From Monoplex corrugatus (Eukaryota > Mollusca > Gastropoda > Littorinimorpha > Ranellidae): a stretch of DNA of 64,000 nt. This document shows positions 30,950 to 41,910 of this stretch, one piece after another. Every line of letters begins with the position of its first letter. Position 1 is the stretch's first letter. The position numbers were made by a program, and so were the translations under genes. The DNA lies in NCBI GenBank assembly GCA_030674185.1, contig CM060307.1, positions 49,730,383 to 49,794,382 on the forward strand, read 5' to 3'. Below the pieces are notes generated by a model, which was not told the DNA's origin, ran no database searches, and saw nothing but the letters and a program-made list of their open reading frames with translations.

Positions 30950-33190
30950 AGAAAGTTTACTGGCCCACCAGGCAAGTGCAAACGTCATCACAAGGAGCAG
31001 ACAGTTTTACTGGCCCACCAGACAAGTGCAAACGTCATCACAAGGAACAGAAAGTTTACTGGCCCTCCAGACAAGTGCAAACGTCATCACAAGGAGCAGA
31101 CAGTTTTACTGGCCCACCAGACAAGTGCAAATGTCATCACAAGGAACAGAAAGTTTTACTGGCCCACCAGACAAATGCAAACGTCATCACAAGGAGCAGA
31201 CAGTTTTACTGGCCCACCAGACAAGTGCAAACGTCATCACAAGGAGCAGACAGTTTTACTGGTCCACCAGGCAAGTGCAAACGTCATCACAAGGAGCAGA
31301 CAGTTTCACTGGCCCACCAGACAAGTGCAAACGTCATCACAAGGAGCAGACAGTCTTACTGGCCCACCAGACAAGTGCAAACGTCATCACAAGGAGCAGA
31401 CAGTTTTACTGGCCCACCAGACAAGTGCAAACGTCATCACTAGGAGCAGACAGTTTTACTGGCCCACCAGACAAGTGCAAACGTCATCACAAGGAGCAGA
31501 CAGTTTTACTGGTCCACCAGGCAAGTGCAAACGTCATCACAAGGAGCAGACAGTTTTACTGGTCCACCAGGCAAGTGTAAACGTCATCACAAGGAGCAGA
31601 CAGTTTCACTGGCCCACCAGACAAGTGCAAACGTCATCACAAGGAGCAGACAGTTTTACTGACCCACCAGACAAGTGCAAACGTCATCACAAGGAGCAGA
31701 CAGTTTTACTGGCCCACCAGACAAGTGCAAACGTCATCACTAGGAGCAGACAGTTTTACTGGCCCACCAGACAAGTGCAAACGTCATCACAAGGAGCAGA
31801 CAGTTTTACTGGCCCACCAGACAAGTACAAACGTCATCACAAGGAGCAGACAGTTTTACTGGTCCACCAGACAAATGCAAACGTCATCACAAGGAGCAGA
31901 CAGTTTTACTGTTCCACCAGACATGTGCAAACGTCATCACAAGGAGCAGACAGTTTTACTGTTCCACCAGACATGTGCAAACGTCATCACAAGGAGCAGA
32001 CAGTTTTACTGGTCCACCAGACAAGTGCAAACGTCATCACAAGGAGCAGACAGTTTTACTGGTCCACCAGACATGTGCAAACGTCATCACAAGGAGCAGA
32101 CAGTTTTACAGGTCCACCAGACAAGTGCAAACGTCATCACAAGGAGCAGACAGTTTTACTATTCCACCACACAAGTGCAAACGTCATCACAAGGAGCAGA
32201 CAGTTTTACTGGCCTACCAGACAAGTGTAAACGTCATCACAAGAAGCAGGGTCCACCAGACAAGTGCAAACGTCATCAGAAGAAGCAGGGTCCACCAGAC
32301 AAGTGCAAACGTCATCAGAAGAAGCAGGGTCCACCAGACAAGTGTAGACGTCATCACAAGAAGCAGGGTCCACCAGACAAATGCAAACGTCATCACAAGA
32401 AGCAGGGTCCACCAGACAATTGCAAACGTCATCACAAGAAGCAGGGTCCACCAGACAAGTGCAAACGTCATCACAAGAAGCAGGGTCCACCAGTCAAGTG
32501 CAAACGTCATCACAAAGAGCAGGGCTCACCAGACAAGTGCAAACGTCATCATAAAGAGCAGGGCTCACCAGACAAGTGCAAACGTCATCACGAAGAGCAG
32601 GGCTCACCAGACAAGTGTAAACGTCATCATAAAGAGCAGGGCTCATCAGACAAGTGCAAACGTTATCACAAGAAGCAGGGTCCACCAGACAATTGCAAAC
32701 GTCATCACAAGAAGCAGGGTCCACCAGTCAAGTGTAAACGTCATCACAAGAAGCAGGGTCCACCAGTCAAGTGCAAACGTCATCACAAAGAGCAGGGCTC
32801 ACCAGACAAGTGCAAACGTCATCATAAAGAGCAGGGTTCACCAGACAAGTGCAAACGTCATCACAAAGAGCAGGGCTCACCACACAAGTGTAAACGTCAT
32901 CACAAAGAGCAGGGCTCACCAGACAAGTGCAAACGTCATCACAAAGAGCAGATTCACCAGACAAGTGCAAACGTCATCACAAAGAGCAGGGCTCACCAGA
33001 CAAGTGCAAACGTCATCACAAAAGCAGGGCTCACCAGACAAGTGCAAACGTCATCACAAGAAGCAGGGTCCACCAGTCAAGTGCAAACGTCATCACAAAG
33101 AGCAGGGCTCACCAGACAAGTGCAAACGTCATCATAGAGAGCAGGGCTCACCAGAGAAGTGTAAACGTCATCACATGGAGCATGCCCAGT
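30950..33190. repeat. 50-bp minisatellite passing into a 39-bp minisatellite
   Basis: From about 30955 to 32240, a 50-bp unit (ACAAGTGCAAACGTCATCAC + AAGGAGCAGACAGTTTTACT + GGCCCACCAG) repeats about 26 times. From about 32245 to 33180 an 11-bp shorter 39-bp unit (ACAAGTGCAAACGTCATCAC + AAGAAGCAGG + GTCCACCAG) repeats about 24 times, with AGAGCAGGGCTCA variants. ORFs of 437 and 470 codons traverse the array only because the units lack stops. The 50-bp unit rotates frame each copy and Lys/His/Cys-rich text results. No start context, splice signal or family resemblance. Confidence 0.95.
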
Positions 33191-33359
33191 CAGACACAGC
33201 AAACAAAATAATGGCGAAGAATCGGGAATAACCAGCTCTCATCCCACCCACCACCCACCACCCCCTACCCCATCACCCAACCCACCCACTCTACCCGCAC
33301 AAGATGCCTACGATCACGCCACACGTTCGTATTGGTAATTAAGTGTGTGTGAGCAAGTA

Positions 33360-33938
33360 CCCACACGCCTGAGCCTGTCGGCACCTTGCTGACGCTTTTG
33401 AAATACAATGCAAAATAAATTGAAGATAATTCGAAGCGTTCCAAGCCCAGTGTCGCCTTTCATTCCCCCCGACCCCACCCTCCCCGTAGATTGCATGCGC
33501 TGATCAGTGAAGTGAGCACAAAGATGGCGATGGTTGTATCCACACGGGACAATTTGCCCACGTGCTCCGATCCGACCGCCGTCGATCGATGATTATAAAT
33601 CATTCAGATAGATCAAAGCTTGGGTACAGGCGGCCCAGGAGCAAGAAGTGCGTGTTATCTCCCTTTGTGGCGTCCTCATCAACACTGGGGGCGCTTCACG
33701 AAAAGGGAAACTACTGCGTCTTGGCTTCGATCTTTTTTTTAATTTTTTTTTTTAACTGTCCCTGTCTGCTGGTTGAAAAAGACGTACCACGGTGTGAAGA
33801 CAGAGGCCGCTGTTTTGTCATCTGACTGTTAACTAACGCAGTGTTGAGGAACCCATTTGATGGCACAAGATACCGACGGGCTCTGAAACATAGGATTCAC
33901 ATTGAAAAGCACGTACACGCTGGTGTTATCAATTAAAA
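33360..33938. repeat. REP-D copy 2 (promoter-like duplicate)
   Basis: Same order of blocks as 22895-23424: TGCAAAATAAATTGAAGATA, AAGATGGCGATGGTTG, CCACACGGGACAATTTGCCC, ACGTGCTCCGATCCGACC, TTATCTCCCTTTGTGGCGTC, and CGCTGGTGTTATCAATTAA at the end. It contains a poly-T insertion at 33730-33755. Same orientation as copy 1. Confidence 0.8.
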
Positions 33939-33954
33939 CAAAGAGGAGATGAGA

Positions 33955-34110
33955 TAGGAAGAAGGAAAAAAAATGGACAGAAATCAGCAAAAGAAAGAAA
34001 GAAAATAAAGAAAAGAAAAGAAGAGAAGGGAAAAGAAAAGAAAGGAAAAGAGAAAGAAAGGACAAGGAAAAAAGAAAAGAAAAGAAAAAAGATGGAATTG
34101 AAAGAAGGTA
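33955..34110. repeat. Purine-rich (AAAAG)n tract
   Basis: AAAAG/AAGG units. Composition-driven Phe/Leu/Ser ORFs on minus. Confidence 0.85.
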
Positions 34111-34269
34111 AAGCAAAAAGCAGCCAATACTATACTAAATGTAAACATATGTAACATCATAAGGTCGTATCTATGTATAGTCTTTGGTAAAACAAACAAA
34201 CAAACAAAAAAACTGCAACTAAAAACGTTCAGTGACAAAAGCCTTTGCAACTGCATCTGGAACTGGGTA

Positions 34270-34470
34270 TGCTGCTAATTATGATGATTGTAATAACAAC
34301 ATCAACAATAACAATAACAACATTAATAATAGTAATAATAACAACAACAATAATAATAATTATAATAATATTAGATAATGATAATGATAGGAAGAAGAAT
34401 AAGAAGAAGAAGAAGAAGAAGAAGAAAATGATGATGATGATGACGATGATGATGAAGAAGAAGAACAATA
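34270..34470. repeat. (AAC/AAT)n, (AGA)n and (GAT)n trinucleotide tracts
   Basis: AAC/AAT units 34297-34390, AGA units 34390-34425, GAT units 34427-34455, then AAG. Confidence 0.95.
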
Positions 34471-34662
34471 GTTCTGTCAAAAATTTGACTGAAGGTGGCA
34501 GCACTGTTCATGAATTGTTCAGTAGAATTTGTGAAAATTTGATTGATTTTATGAACTGTATTAAATTCATGCATATTGCAGCATTTTATAGATATCGACA
34601 ATAAAATCCATAGTCTCATCCTCTTTTGTCACCTTAAAAATTATCTAGCTATCTAGCTATAT
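34471..34662. other. Short AT-rich unique spacer
   Basis: Nothing identifiable. TTAAATTCATGC-type AT-rich sequence ends in GCTATCTAGCTATATG. Confidence 0.4.
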
Positions 34663-34753
<91 letters not shown>

Positions 34754-34770
34754 ACACACACACACAAATA
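34663..34770. repeat. (CA)n microsatellite
   Basis: About 50 CA units, one CACC interruption. Confidence 0.97.
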
Positions 34771-35017
34771 TATATATATCAATGTCCATTTCGCGCAAAG
34801 AAACGGATCTCATCATCACTTGGTTACTGCAAGAAAAAAAAAGTCCATTAAATTTATGACGTTAAGAGAACGAAAAGCACGCTAAGCGTTATTTCGATGT
34901 CATATCAGAAAACAGTCTTCAATGTGCAAGATCATATTATTGATTACCTTCTCTTCTTAAATGTTTTTCTTCTGCAAAAGCGCATGCTTAATCAGAGCTA
35001 TCTTTCAGCGCTTCCGA

Positions 35018-35475
35018 TCTCTCTGTCTGTCTGTCTGTCTGTTGTCTGTCTGTCTGTGTCTGTCTGTCTCTCTGCCTGTCAGTCTGATTTTTTTTTCTCT
35101 CTCCCTTTCTCAAACTGTCTCGTCTTTCTCTCTGCCTGTCTGTCTGTCTGTCTTTTTTTCTCTCTCCCTTTCTCAATGTCTGTCTTTCTCTCTGCTGTCT
35201 GTCTGTCTTCTTTTTTCATTCCTTCTAGTCTGTCTGTCTCTCTGTCTGTCTCTCTTTCTCTGTCTGTCGTATTCTGTCTCTCTATTCCCTCTTCTTCCTT
35301 CCTCTGTTCTCTTCTCTCTCTCTGTCTCTTTGTCTCTATCTCTGTCTGTCTGTCTGTCTCTCTTTCTCTCTCTCCCTCTCTCTCTTTCTATGTCTCTCTC
35401 CTTGTCTCTCTCTGTCTCTTCTCTTCTGTCTCATCTCTCTCTCTCTATTTCTCACTCGCTCACTCACTTACTCGC
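35018..35475. repeat. (CTGT)n/(CT)n polypyrimidine tract
   Basis: CTGT, CTCT and CTTT units to the (ACTC)n end at about 35470. The 210- and 201-codon Ser/Leu/Val/Cys ORFs are artefacts. Confidence 0.95.
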
Positions 35476-35771
35476 ACACATACACACATACACACAAACG
35501 TGCATGCGCACATACACACCCACCTTTAGAAACTCGCATTTTTTTTCTCTGCTTCTGGAAGCATAGGTACCTTTCTTTTCTTAATCTACCCCAAGGAAAA
35601 CAAGCAGCCATAGAAACAAACACACAAACGAACGAATGAACAAACAAACAAACAAACAGAGAAAGAAAACAAACAAATAAACGAAAAGAAAATAGAAACA
35701 AGATGGTCACGCCATTGTAAGATTCTCCGTTTTTTTTATGTAATATCACAAAACAGCTCACTCAACACCTT

Positions 35772-36030
35772 TAAGTCCCTGTAGCGCAGTGGGTAGTGAG
35801 CTGCACCTCTAATTTAGAAGTCCCGGGTTGTATCTCACTGGGAATGATTTTTGATATGTGTATTTCATTTTGTATTTTCTTTACCCTGTTGGAATATTGT
35901 GTATGTTTTGAGATGTTTATGGCCCTGGTATGGCTGGGCTTTGGAAGCACTGTGTGTGTTTTGAAACGGTTAAAGTCCTGATATGGCTCTATGCAGTCGG
36001 CTGGGCTTTAAGCAACAATAACAGTAATAA
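35772..36030 (+). mobile_element. Short tRNA-headed SINE ending in the REP-C tail
   Basis: Head CTGTAGCGCAGTGGGTAGTG (box A-like) and AGTCCCGGGTTGTATCTC (box B-like) about 35 bp apart. The 3' part carries two successive versions of the REP-C tail (GGCCCTGGTATGGCTGGGC at 35920 and GATATGGCTCTATGCAGTCG at 35978), ending in an AAC/AAT tail. Confidence 0.75.
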
Positions 36031-36039
36031 TAACAGACC

Positions 36040-36305
36040 AGACAAGAGTTGGCCAGCGTTCTTGTGCTGTCTCAGGAATACACTTCTGCTCTGCTTTCGC
36101 CTAACACCTACCCTTTCTGCTTTTAAATCCAGTTTAAAAACACCTCTTTTCTTAGCAATGAATTCTACAACTACTTCTTTCCCTCAGTCTGTGTACTAAA
36201 TACTGCAAGCTGGTCTTTGTCGATTGTATGCGTATGCCTTGGTGCGAGAGTGCGCTTTGATTTGAATTGTCAAGATTTGGCGCCGTATAAATACTGTAAT
36301 TGTTA
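36040..36305 (+). mobile_element. LINE-G (L2/CR1-like) 3' terminal fragment
   Basis: Encodes SAFKSSLKTPLFLA near 36115-36165, matching the ASFKSALKTHLFSSA end of the LINE-G ORF at 47100. The 3'UTR end is TTGGCGCCGTATAAATACTG, equivalent to TTTTGCGCTATATAAATA at 47464. Confidence 0.75.
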
Positions 36306-36455
36306 TTGGAACCTGGAAAACACGAAAATAGAATCAGAACGCGTATTTAATATAACCAGACAAATATATTAAGTACGCGTCCTGATTCTGTTTGTGTGTT
36401 TTTCTGGTTCCTGTTTACTTGAACGCGGGCAGTCACACTTGTTTAGGATTTTGTA
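36306..36455. mobile_element. FB2 foldback element
   Basis: Left arm GGAACCTGGAAAACACGAAA + GAATCAGAACGCGTATTTAA pairs with the right arm AAGTACGCGTCCTGATTCTG + TTTTTCTGGTTCC. The right flank CGCGGGCAGTCACACTTG is the inverted form of the flank seen left of the 26.2 kb copy. Confidence 0.7.
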
Positions 36456-36671
36456 ATTATCATTATTGGAATTATTACCTGTAATCTCATGATGTCATAG
36501 TTTGAGTTCAATGTCAGCTTGCAGTAAAGAAACAGGTCTGTTCGCTTCCCGTATTAATTTAATGCTTCGATTATTATGATGGTGTCAGCTGTCAGCTTAG
36601 TGTTTCACATATCCTTTGCCTACCCTCCCCGTTTCAAGACCTTGCCAGCTAAAAGGACTTTGCGCAAACTT

Positions 36672-36764
36672 AACCCTCTGACTCCCACATTGTGTCTACT
36701 GGTATCCTGCATTGTCAACCAAAGTAAAAACTTAACCCTTTGACTCCCTCACCCTATCCACCGA
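36672..36764. mobile_element. FB1 left-half fragment
   Basis: TTAACCCTCTGACTCC, ATCCTGCATTGTCAACC, then inner TTAACCCTTTGACTCCC and ACCCTATCCACCGA, where it is cut and joined to a REP-C fragment. Confidence 0.8.
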
Positions 36765-37010
36765 CCTGAATTACCTAAACCCAATTATTAATGCTAATAG
36801 ATGTATGTAAGACTTGATAGCACTCAGTCAGGTGAATGGACCAACAAGGCAGAAAATGATTGGAAGAGATGACAGAAAGCAAAGAACAAAGCAGAAACAC
36901 ACAGAGCGATAGAAAAGAGGAACTTTCTAGCAACGAGTTTCCGAAGGTGGGGGTATTATTTATACTGAAAGAGCCCCCAGCATCCCCAGGAGGGACTCTT
37001 CCCAGGTCTT
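36765..37010 (-). mobile_element. REP-C 5'-half fragment
   Basis: GGTGAATGGACCAACAAGGC, AGAAAATGATTGGAAGA, GATAGAAAAGAGGAAC and GAAAGAGCCCCCAGCATCCC follow the reverse-complement order of REP-C. The shared tail is missing. Confidence 0.75.
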
Positions 37011-37364
37011 GCTAATCCAGAAACTGTCATTTTGATCGCAAGGTTAAGCTCAAGGTTAGAATGATCTGGTCGTTTGTTAGTTTCGTTGACATCTTAATCA
37101 GAAAAAAACATCACGAAACACAAAACGAAGTTTCTCCTTTGGAAATTTGTTAATCGACCTGATGGAATATGTGCTCCTTATGTATTTCATAAGCAAATGT
37201 CTTCATCCAGTTGATAGACAGCTGAGCATTTAGGCTTTGACTGGGGCGGGGGGGGGGGGGGGAGTTCTGTCATGCGAGACAAGTTTATACAGGACCGCCA
37301 GTTGTGTTGTGATTTAGACCTTTATCTATTTACATATTAACTTTATATATATGTTCCTTTTTTG
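37011..37364. other. Unassigned intergenic sequence
   Basis: One poly-G run (37247-37262). No gene or known repeat. Confidence 0.4.
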
Positions 37365-37640
37365 AAGGTAAGATACACAGATACACTTGTCATTTACATG
37401 TAACCAAGATTATTCCAGTGGTAGGATGATAAAATACCAGTATAAAATATAGACTAGGTAAAACACAGTCTAGATAGGGCCTCAGGACCCGGCCAGCTCA
37501 TGGGTTTATGTGCAGGCTTAATAAGGCTTGTGCCATGATCACCATACACATGGCATCTGTGACGTTAGTGCATATGGAATTCGTTCCGAGCGCGGAGACG
37601 TCATCTTGAGAAAGTGAAACTGAAACTGAAACTGAATAAG
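37365..37640 (+). mobile_element. SINE-B copy with alternative 5' module
   Basis: CATTTACATGTAACCAAG, ATTCCAGTGGTAGGATGAT and GACTAGGTAAAACA replace the first body module. The conserved 3' module and a clear GAAACTGAAACTGAAACTG tail follow. The same alternative module is at 13690 and 57220. Confidence 0.8.
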
Positions 37641-37872
37641 AAGGTTAGGGTTATTCACTGACTGTGCCTACATAGTTTGTGTATTTCAAAGGAAAATGTG
37701 CATTTTCCAAATGTAAGGTGATTAAGTTGAGAACACACTGAAATTTTCTACTGATATGATTACCTCATCTGCATCCACTACTCCTGTCAATATTCTTACG
37801 GAAAAAGAGTACCACGCACTTACATAAAGACCCTTTTGAAAATGTTGAAAAGAGGGAATTCCGCAACAAGTT

Positions 37873-38007
37873 AACCCTATGACCCCCGCACCCTATCCAC
37901 CAGCTTCCTGCAGGACGAGGGAGTAAAAGGGTTAACTTTTTGATTTGCTAGCATGATCGGAAAACCGGGACGTTGGTGGACAGGGTGTATGGAAAAAAAA
38001 GGGTTAA
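37873..38007. mobile_element. FB1 foldback MITE with shortened inner hairpin
   Basis: TTAACCCTATGACCCCC at left. The inner half is reduced to CCAGCTTCCTGCAGGACGAGG...TAAAAGGGTTAA. The right end carries AAAAAAAAGGGTTAA. Confidence 0.75.
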
Positions 38008-38404
38008 ACTGAGAATTTGGGGTTTAAACCCCTCCATATGTCGTTGAGGTCTAAATCAAACGTAATGGTCTCCTACTGTTCACCCTCGGGCTCACCAAAG
38101 AGATATTCTGCGGGATTTCGTTTGCAGACAGCCAAGGGACATGGTGTAGAGTTACTGCAGGAGGAACGCTCTTGACCACTGACCGGTGGTGGTGTCTGTT
38201 TCACACCTTTTGAACTTGTGAGGTGTGTTGAGAGCGCAACTGACCCAGCCTCGCCTTGTTAGCAGGAAGGGACCAATCGATGACCACAGAACGGACCCGC
38301 CATCTGCCAGCGCTCCTGTTTGCGCCAGCCGGCTCCTGCAACCTGACCCGGCGGTTCAGCAGATTAGTGCCTGAACGGCGGACTTCATAGGCCTCAGCTT
38401 GAAG

Positions 38405-40455
38405 CCGTAGTGTACATGTCTTGGCCACAGTCTGTATGTGTCTTGCCCACAGTCTGTACGAGTCTTGCCAGAGACTCTAGAGTCTATAGGCCTTAGATTC
38501 CAGCCGTAGTGTATGTGCCTTGCCCACAGTCTGTAGGGGCTACGTGTCTTGCCCACAATCTGTAGGGGCCTATGTGTCTTGCCCATAGTCTGTATGTGTC
38601 TTGCCCATAGTCTGTATGTGTCTTGCCCACAGTCTGTATGTGTCTTGCCCACAGTCTGTATGTGTCTTGCCCATAGTCTGTATGTGTCTTGCCCACAGTC
38701 TGTATGTGTCTTGCCACAGTCTGTATGTGTCTTGCCCACAGTCTGTATGTGTCTTGCCCGTAGTCTGTATGTGTCTTGCCCATAGTCTGTGTGTGTCTTG
38801 CCCACAGTCTGTGTGTCTTGCCCACAGTCTGTATGTGTCTTGCCCATATCGTATGTATGTGTCTTGCCCACAGTCTGTATGTGTCTTGCATAGTCTGTAT
38901 GTTATGTGTCTTGCCCACAGTCTGTATGTGTCTTGCCCACAGTCTGCATGTGCTCTTGCCCATAGTCTGTATGTGTCTTGCCCAAGTCTTAGTATGTTCT
39001 TGCCCATAGTCTGTATGTGTCTTGCCCACAGTCTGTATGTGTCTTGCCCATAGTCTGTATGTTATGTGTCTTGCCCATAGTCTGTATGTGTCTTGCCCAT
39101 AGTCTGTATGTGTCTTGCCCAAGTCTGTATGTGTCTTGCCCAAGTCTGTATGTGTCTTGCCCACAGTCTGTATGTGTCTTGCCCATAGTCTGTATGTGTC
39201 TTGCCCATAGTCTGTATGTGTCTTGCCCACAGTCTGTATGTGTCTTGCCCAAGTCGTAGGTCTGCCATAGTCTATGTGTGTCTTGCCCACAGTCTGTATG
39301 TGTCTTGCCCACATCTGTATTGTCTTGCCCATAGTCTGTATGTTATGTTGTTGCCAAGTCTTATTTTTGCCCACAGTCTGTATGTGTCTTGCCCATAGTC
39401 TGTATGTGTCTTGCCCATAGTCTGTATGTGTCTTGCCCATAGTCTGTATGTATGTGTCTTGCCCACAGTCTGTATGTGTCTTGCCCACAGTCTGTATGTG
39501 TCTTGCCCATAGTCTGTATGTTTGTGTCTTGCCCATAGTCTGTATGTGTCTTGCCCATAGTCGTATGTTATGTGTCTTGCCCACAGTCTGTATGTGTCTT
39601 GCCCACAGTCTGTATGTGTCTTGCCCATAGTCTGTATGTGTCTTGCCCATAGTCTGTATGTGTCTTGCCCACAGTCTGTATGTGTCTTGCCCATAGTCTG
39701 TATGTGTCTTGCCCATAGTCTGTATGTGTCTTGCCCATAGTCTGTATGTGTCTTGCCCACAGTCTGTATGTGTCTTGCCCATAGTCTGTATGTGTCTTGC
39801 CACAGTTGTATGTTATGTGTCTTGCCCATCAGTCTGTATGTGTCTTGCCCATAGTCTGTATGTGTCTTGCCCATAGTCTGTATGTGTTCTTGCCCATAGT
39901 CTGTATGTCTTGCCCATAGTCTGTATGTGTCTTGCCCACAGTCTGAATGTGTCTTGCCCATAGTCTGTATGTGTCTTGCCCGTAGTCTTGCATGTCTTGC
40001 CCACAGTCTGTATGTGTCTTGCCCACAGTCTGTATGTGTCTTGCCACAGTCTGTATGTTATGTGTCTTGCCCATTGTCTGTATATACCTTGTCCACAGTC
40101 TGTATGTGTCTTGCCCATAGTCTGTATGTGTCTTGCCTATAGTCTGTATGTGTCTTGCCCATAGTCTGTATGTGTCTTGCCCATAGTCTGTATGTGTCTT
40201 GCCTATAGTCTGTATGTCTTGCCCACAGTCTGTCTGCCATGTTGTATGTTCTTGCCCACAGTCTGTATGTGTTCTTGCCCATTGTCTGTATATACCTTGT
40301 CCACAGTCTGTATGTGTCTTGCCCATAGTCTGTATGTGTCTTGCCCATAGTCTGTATGTGTCTTGCCTATAGTCTGTATGTGTCTTGCCCACAGTCTGTA
40401 TGTGTCTTGCCCATCGTCTGTACATGTATGTGTCTTGCTCATAGTCTGTATCTTG
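38405..40455. repeat. 22-bp minisatellite, ~90 copies
   Basis: Unit GTCTGTATGTGTCTTGCCCA followed by CA or TA. CCCACAG and CCCATAG variants are intermixed, with occasional 1-4 bp indels (TATGTTATG). A 22-bp unit advances the frame each copy, giving a 66-bp coding period on both strands (GKTHTDYGQDTYRLWARHIQ-type text). ORFs up to 436 codons are therefore artefacts. Confidence 0.97.
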
Positions 40456-40469
40456 CCGGTGAGAACTCC

Positions 40470-41345
40470 CCTCCTCCCCCTCCACCTTCCCCCACCCCAC
40501 CCCCACCCCCACCCACCATCCGCCTCCCTAGCTCACACCTCAGCTTCTTCCAACCGATATAAAGGCCTGAAACCTGATCCCCCCTTCAAGTTGGCTACTG
40601 AGGCCATTGTAGCGAGCAGCGGGCAGTTTGTTCAGATAGACTACTTAGCTGGCCTGTTTGCCGTTTCAACTAATTGGTCTTTAATTAATCATTGAAAGCG
40701 GGGCGTTTCTCGCCTGTTTGCCTTGCCCACAAAACGTGTCAACAAGCCTGGAGGCAAGGAGACCGAGCGCTATGACCATTGTGTTGTTGGGGTGGGGGTG
40801 GGGGGCAGAGTAAGGGTGGGGGTGGGGGTTATTGTTAAGGGGTCCGGTCCGCCATTGTGTCCAGTGGACGGGAGAAGGGATTCCGTGGTCCGCACACGCG
40901 GTGACGGCCCATTCAATGTTCCAGACAAGTTCCGGAGTACTGGCGACAGTCGCAGACAGTTGGGTGGAGCGTTGAGTACACAACGCCATCTTGCCACCTT
41001 GTAGCTTCTGTTCATGGACAAGGTCTGCTGGGCCACTCTGGACGACGATATACATATCTTCCTCGCTACTGTGTTCCTTTTTCCTGAAGACCGACTAACA
41101 GGCATACGCCTTTGTACAACGTCACTTTAGAGCTTCAGTAAGTAGCAGAAGAGTTTGGAGTGTCTTCAAAAGGCCAAGGGAGTCATCATCACGTTTGAAC
41201 GACTCCATATGCGCTCCACTCAATGTGCCAGTACTCATCGGGCTGACCTCTTGAATCTCTGCACAATAACCTATGCGCTTGCAAGGTCTTGAAATAGCGA
41301 AGAAGTAGCAGGGGGCAATGGGAACTATCAAGCACTACGTGGAAT
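40470..41345. other. Unique GC-richer block with YY1-like motifs
   Basis: C-rich run 40460-40525, (GGGGT)n at 40788-40830, GCCATTGTG at 40852 and CGCCATCTTGCCACC at 40983 (AAGATGGCG on minus). Several overlapping 90-120-codon ORFs on both strands have no recognised domain. Possible promoter of an unidentified gene. Confidence 0.35.
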
Positions 41346-41399
41346 GGAACACCAGGCATCAGATCCCGAGTTCTGGCTATATCGAGACAGCAAACTAGA

Positions 41400-41705
41400 C
41401 TCAAAACAAAACAAAACAAAACAAAGCAAAAAGAAAAGAAAACACACAACAAAACGAAAACAAAACAAAACTACAAAACAAACAAAACAGAACAGAGCAA
41501 AACAAAACAAAACGCCAAATACAAAACAAAACAAATCAAAACAAAACAAAAAACAGAACAAAACAAAACACAAAACAAAACAAAAACACAAACAAAACAA
41601 AATAACGAGACAAAACAAAACAAAACACAAACAAACAAAAACACATAACAAACAAAATAATCAGACAAAACACACAACAAAAAACAACAAAAACAAAACA
41701 AAACG
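41400..41705. repeat. (AAAAC)n pentanucleotide satellite
   Basis: About 60 AAAAC-type units with AAAC and ACACA variants. Confidence 0.95.
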
Positions 41706-41729
41706 ACCCCATGTTGGCCCATGTACTGA

Positions 41730-41750
41730 AAGAGAGAGAGAGAGAGGGAT

Positions 41751-41797
<47 letters not shown>

Positions 41798-41876
41798 GAC
41801 ACAGACACACAGACACAGACCAGACACAGACACACAAGACAGACAGAAGAGAGAGACAGAGAGATAGTCGAAAGAC

Positions 41877-41910
<34 letters not shown>

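Noticed and set aside
30917..33231. ORFs of 437, 470 and 418 codons over the 50/39-bp array as a Lys/His/Cys-rich repeat protein
   Set aside because: All three frames are open because the units lack stops, the 50-bp unit rotates frame every copy, and there is no start context, splice structure or flanking unique coding sequence.
34897..35566. 210/201-codon hydrophobic ORFs
   Set aside because: Derived from a CTGT/CT polypyrimidine tract.
38405..40455. CRISPR array
   Set aside because: Repeats are directly contiguous without unique spacers, and the genome is clearly eukaryotic.
38356..40512. Long minus-strand ORFs (436, 229, 227 codons) over the 22-bp array
   Set aside because: Same reason: a stop-free 22-bp unit, with frames broken only by indels. 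Opposite-strand ORFs are equally open.
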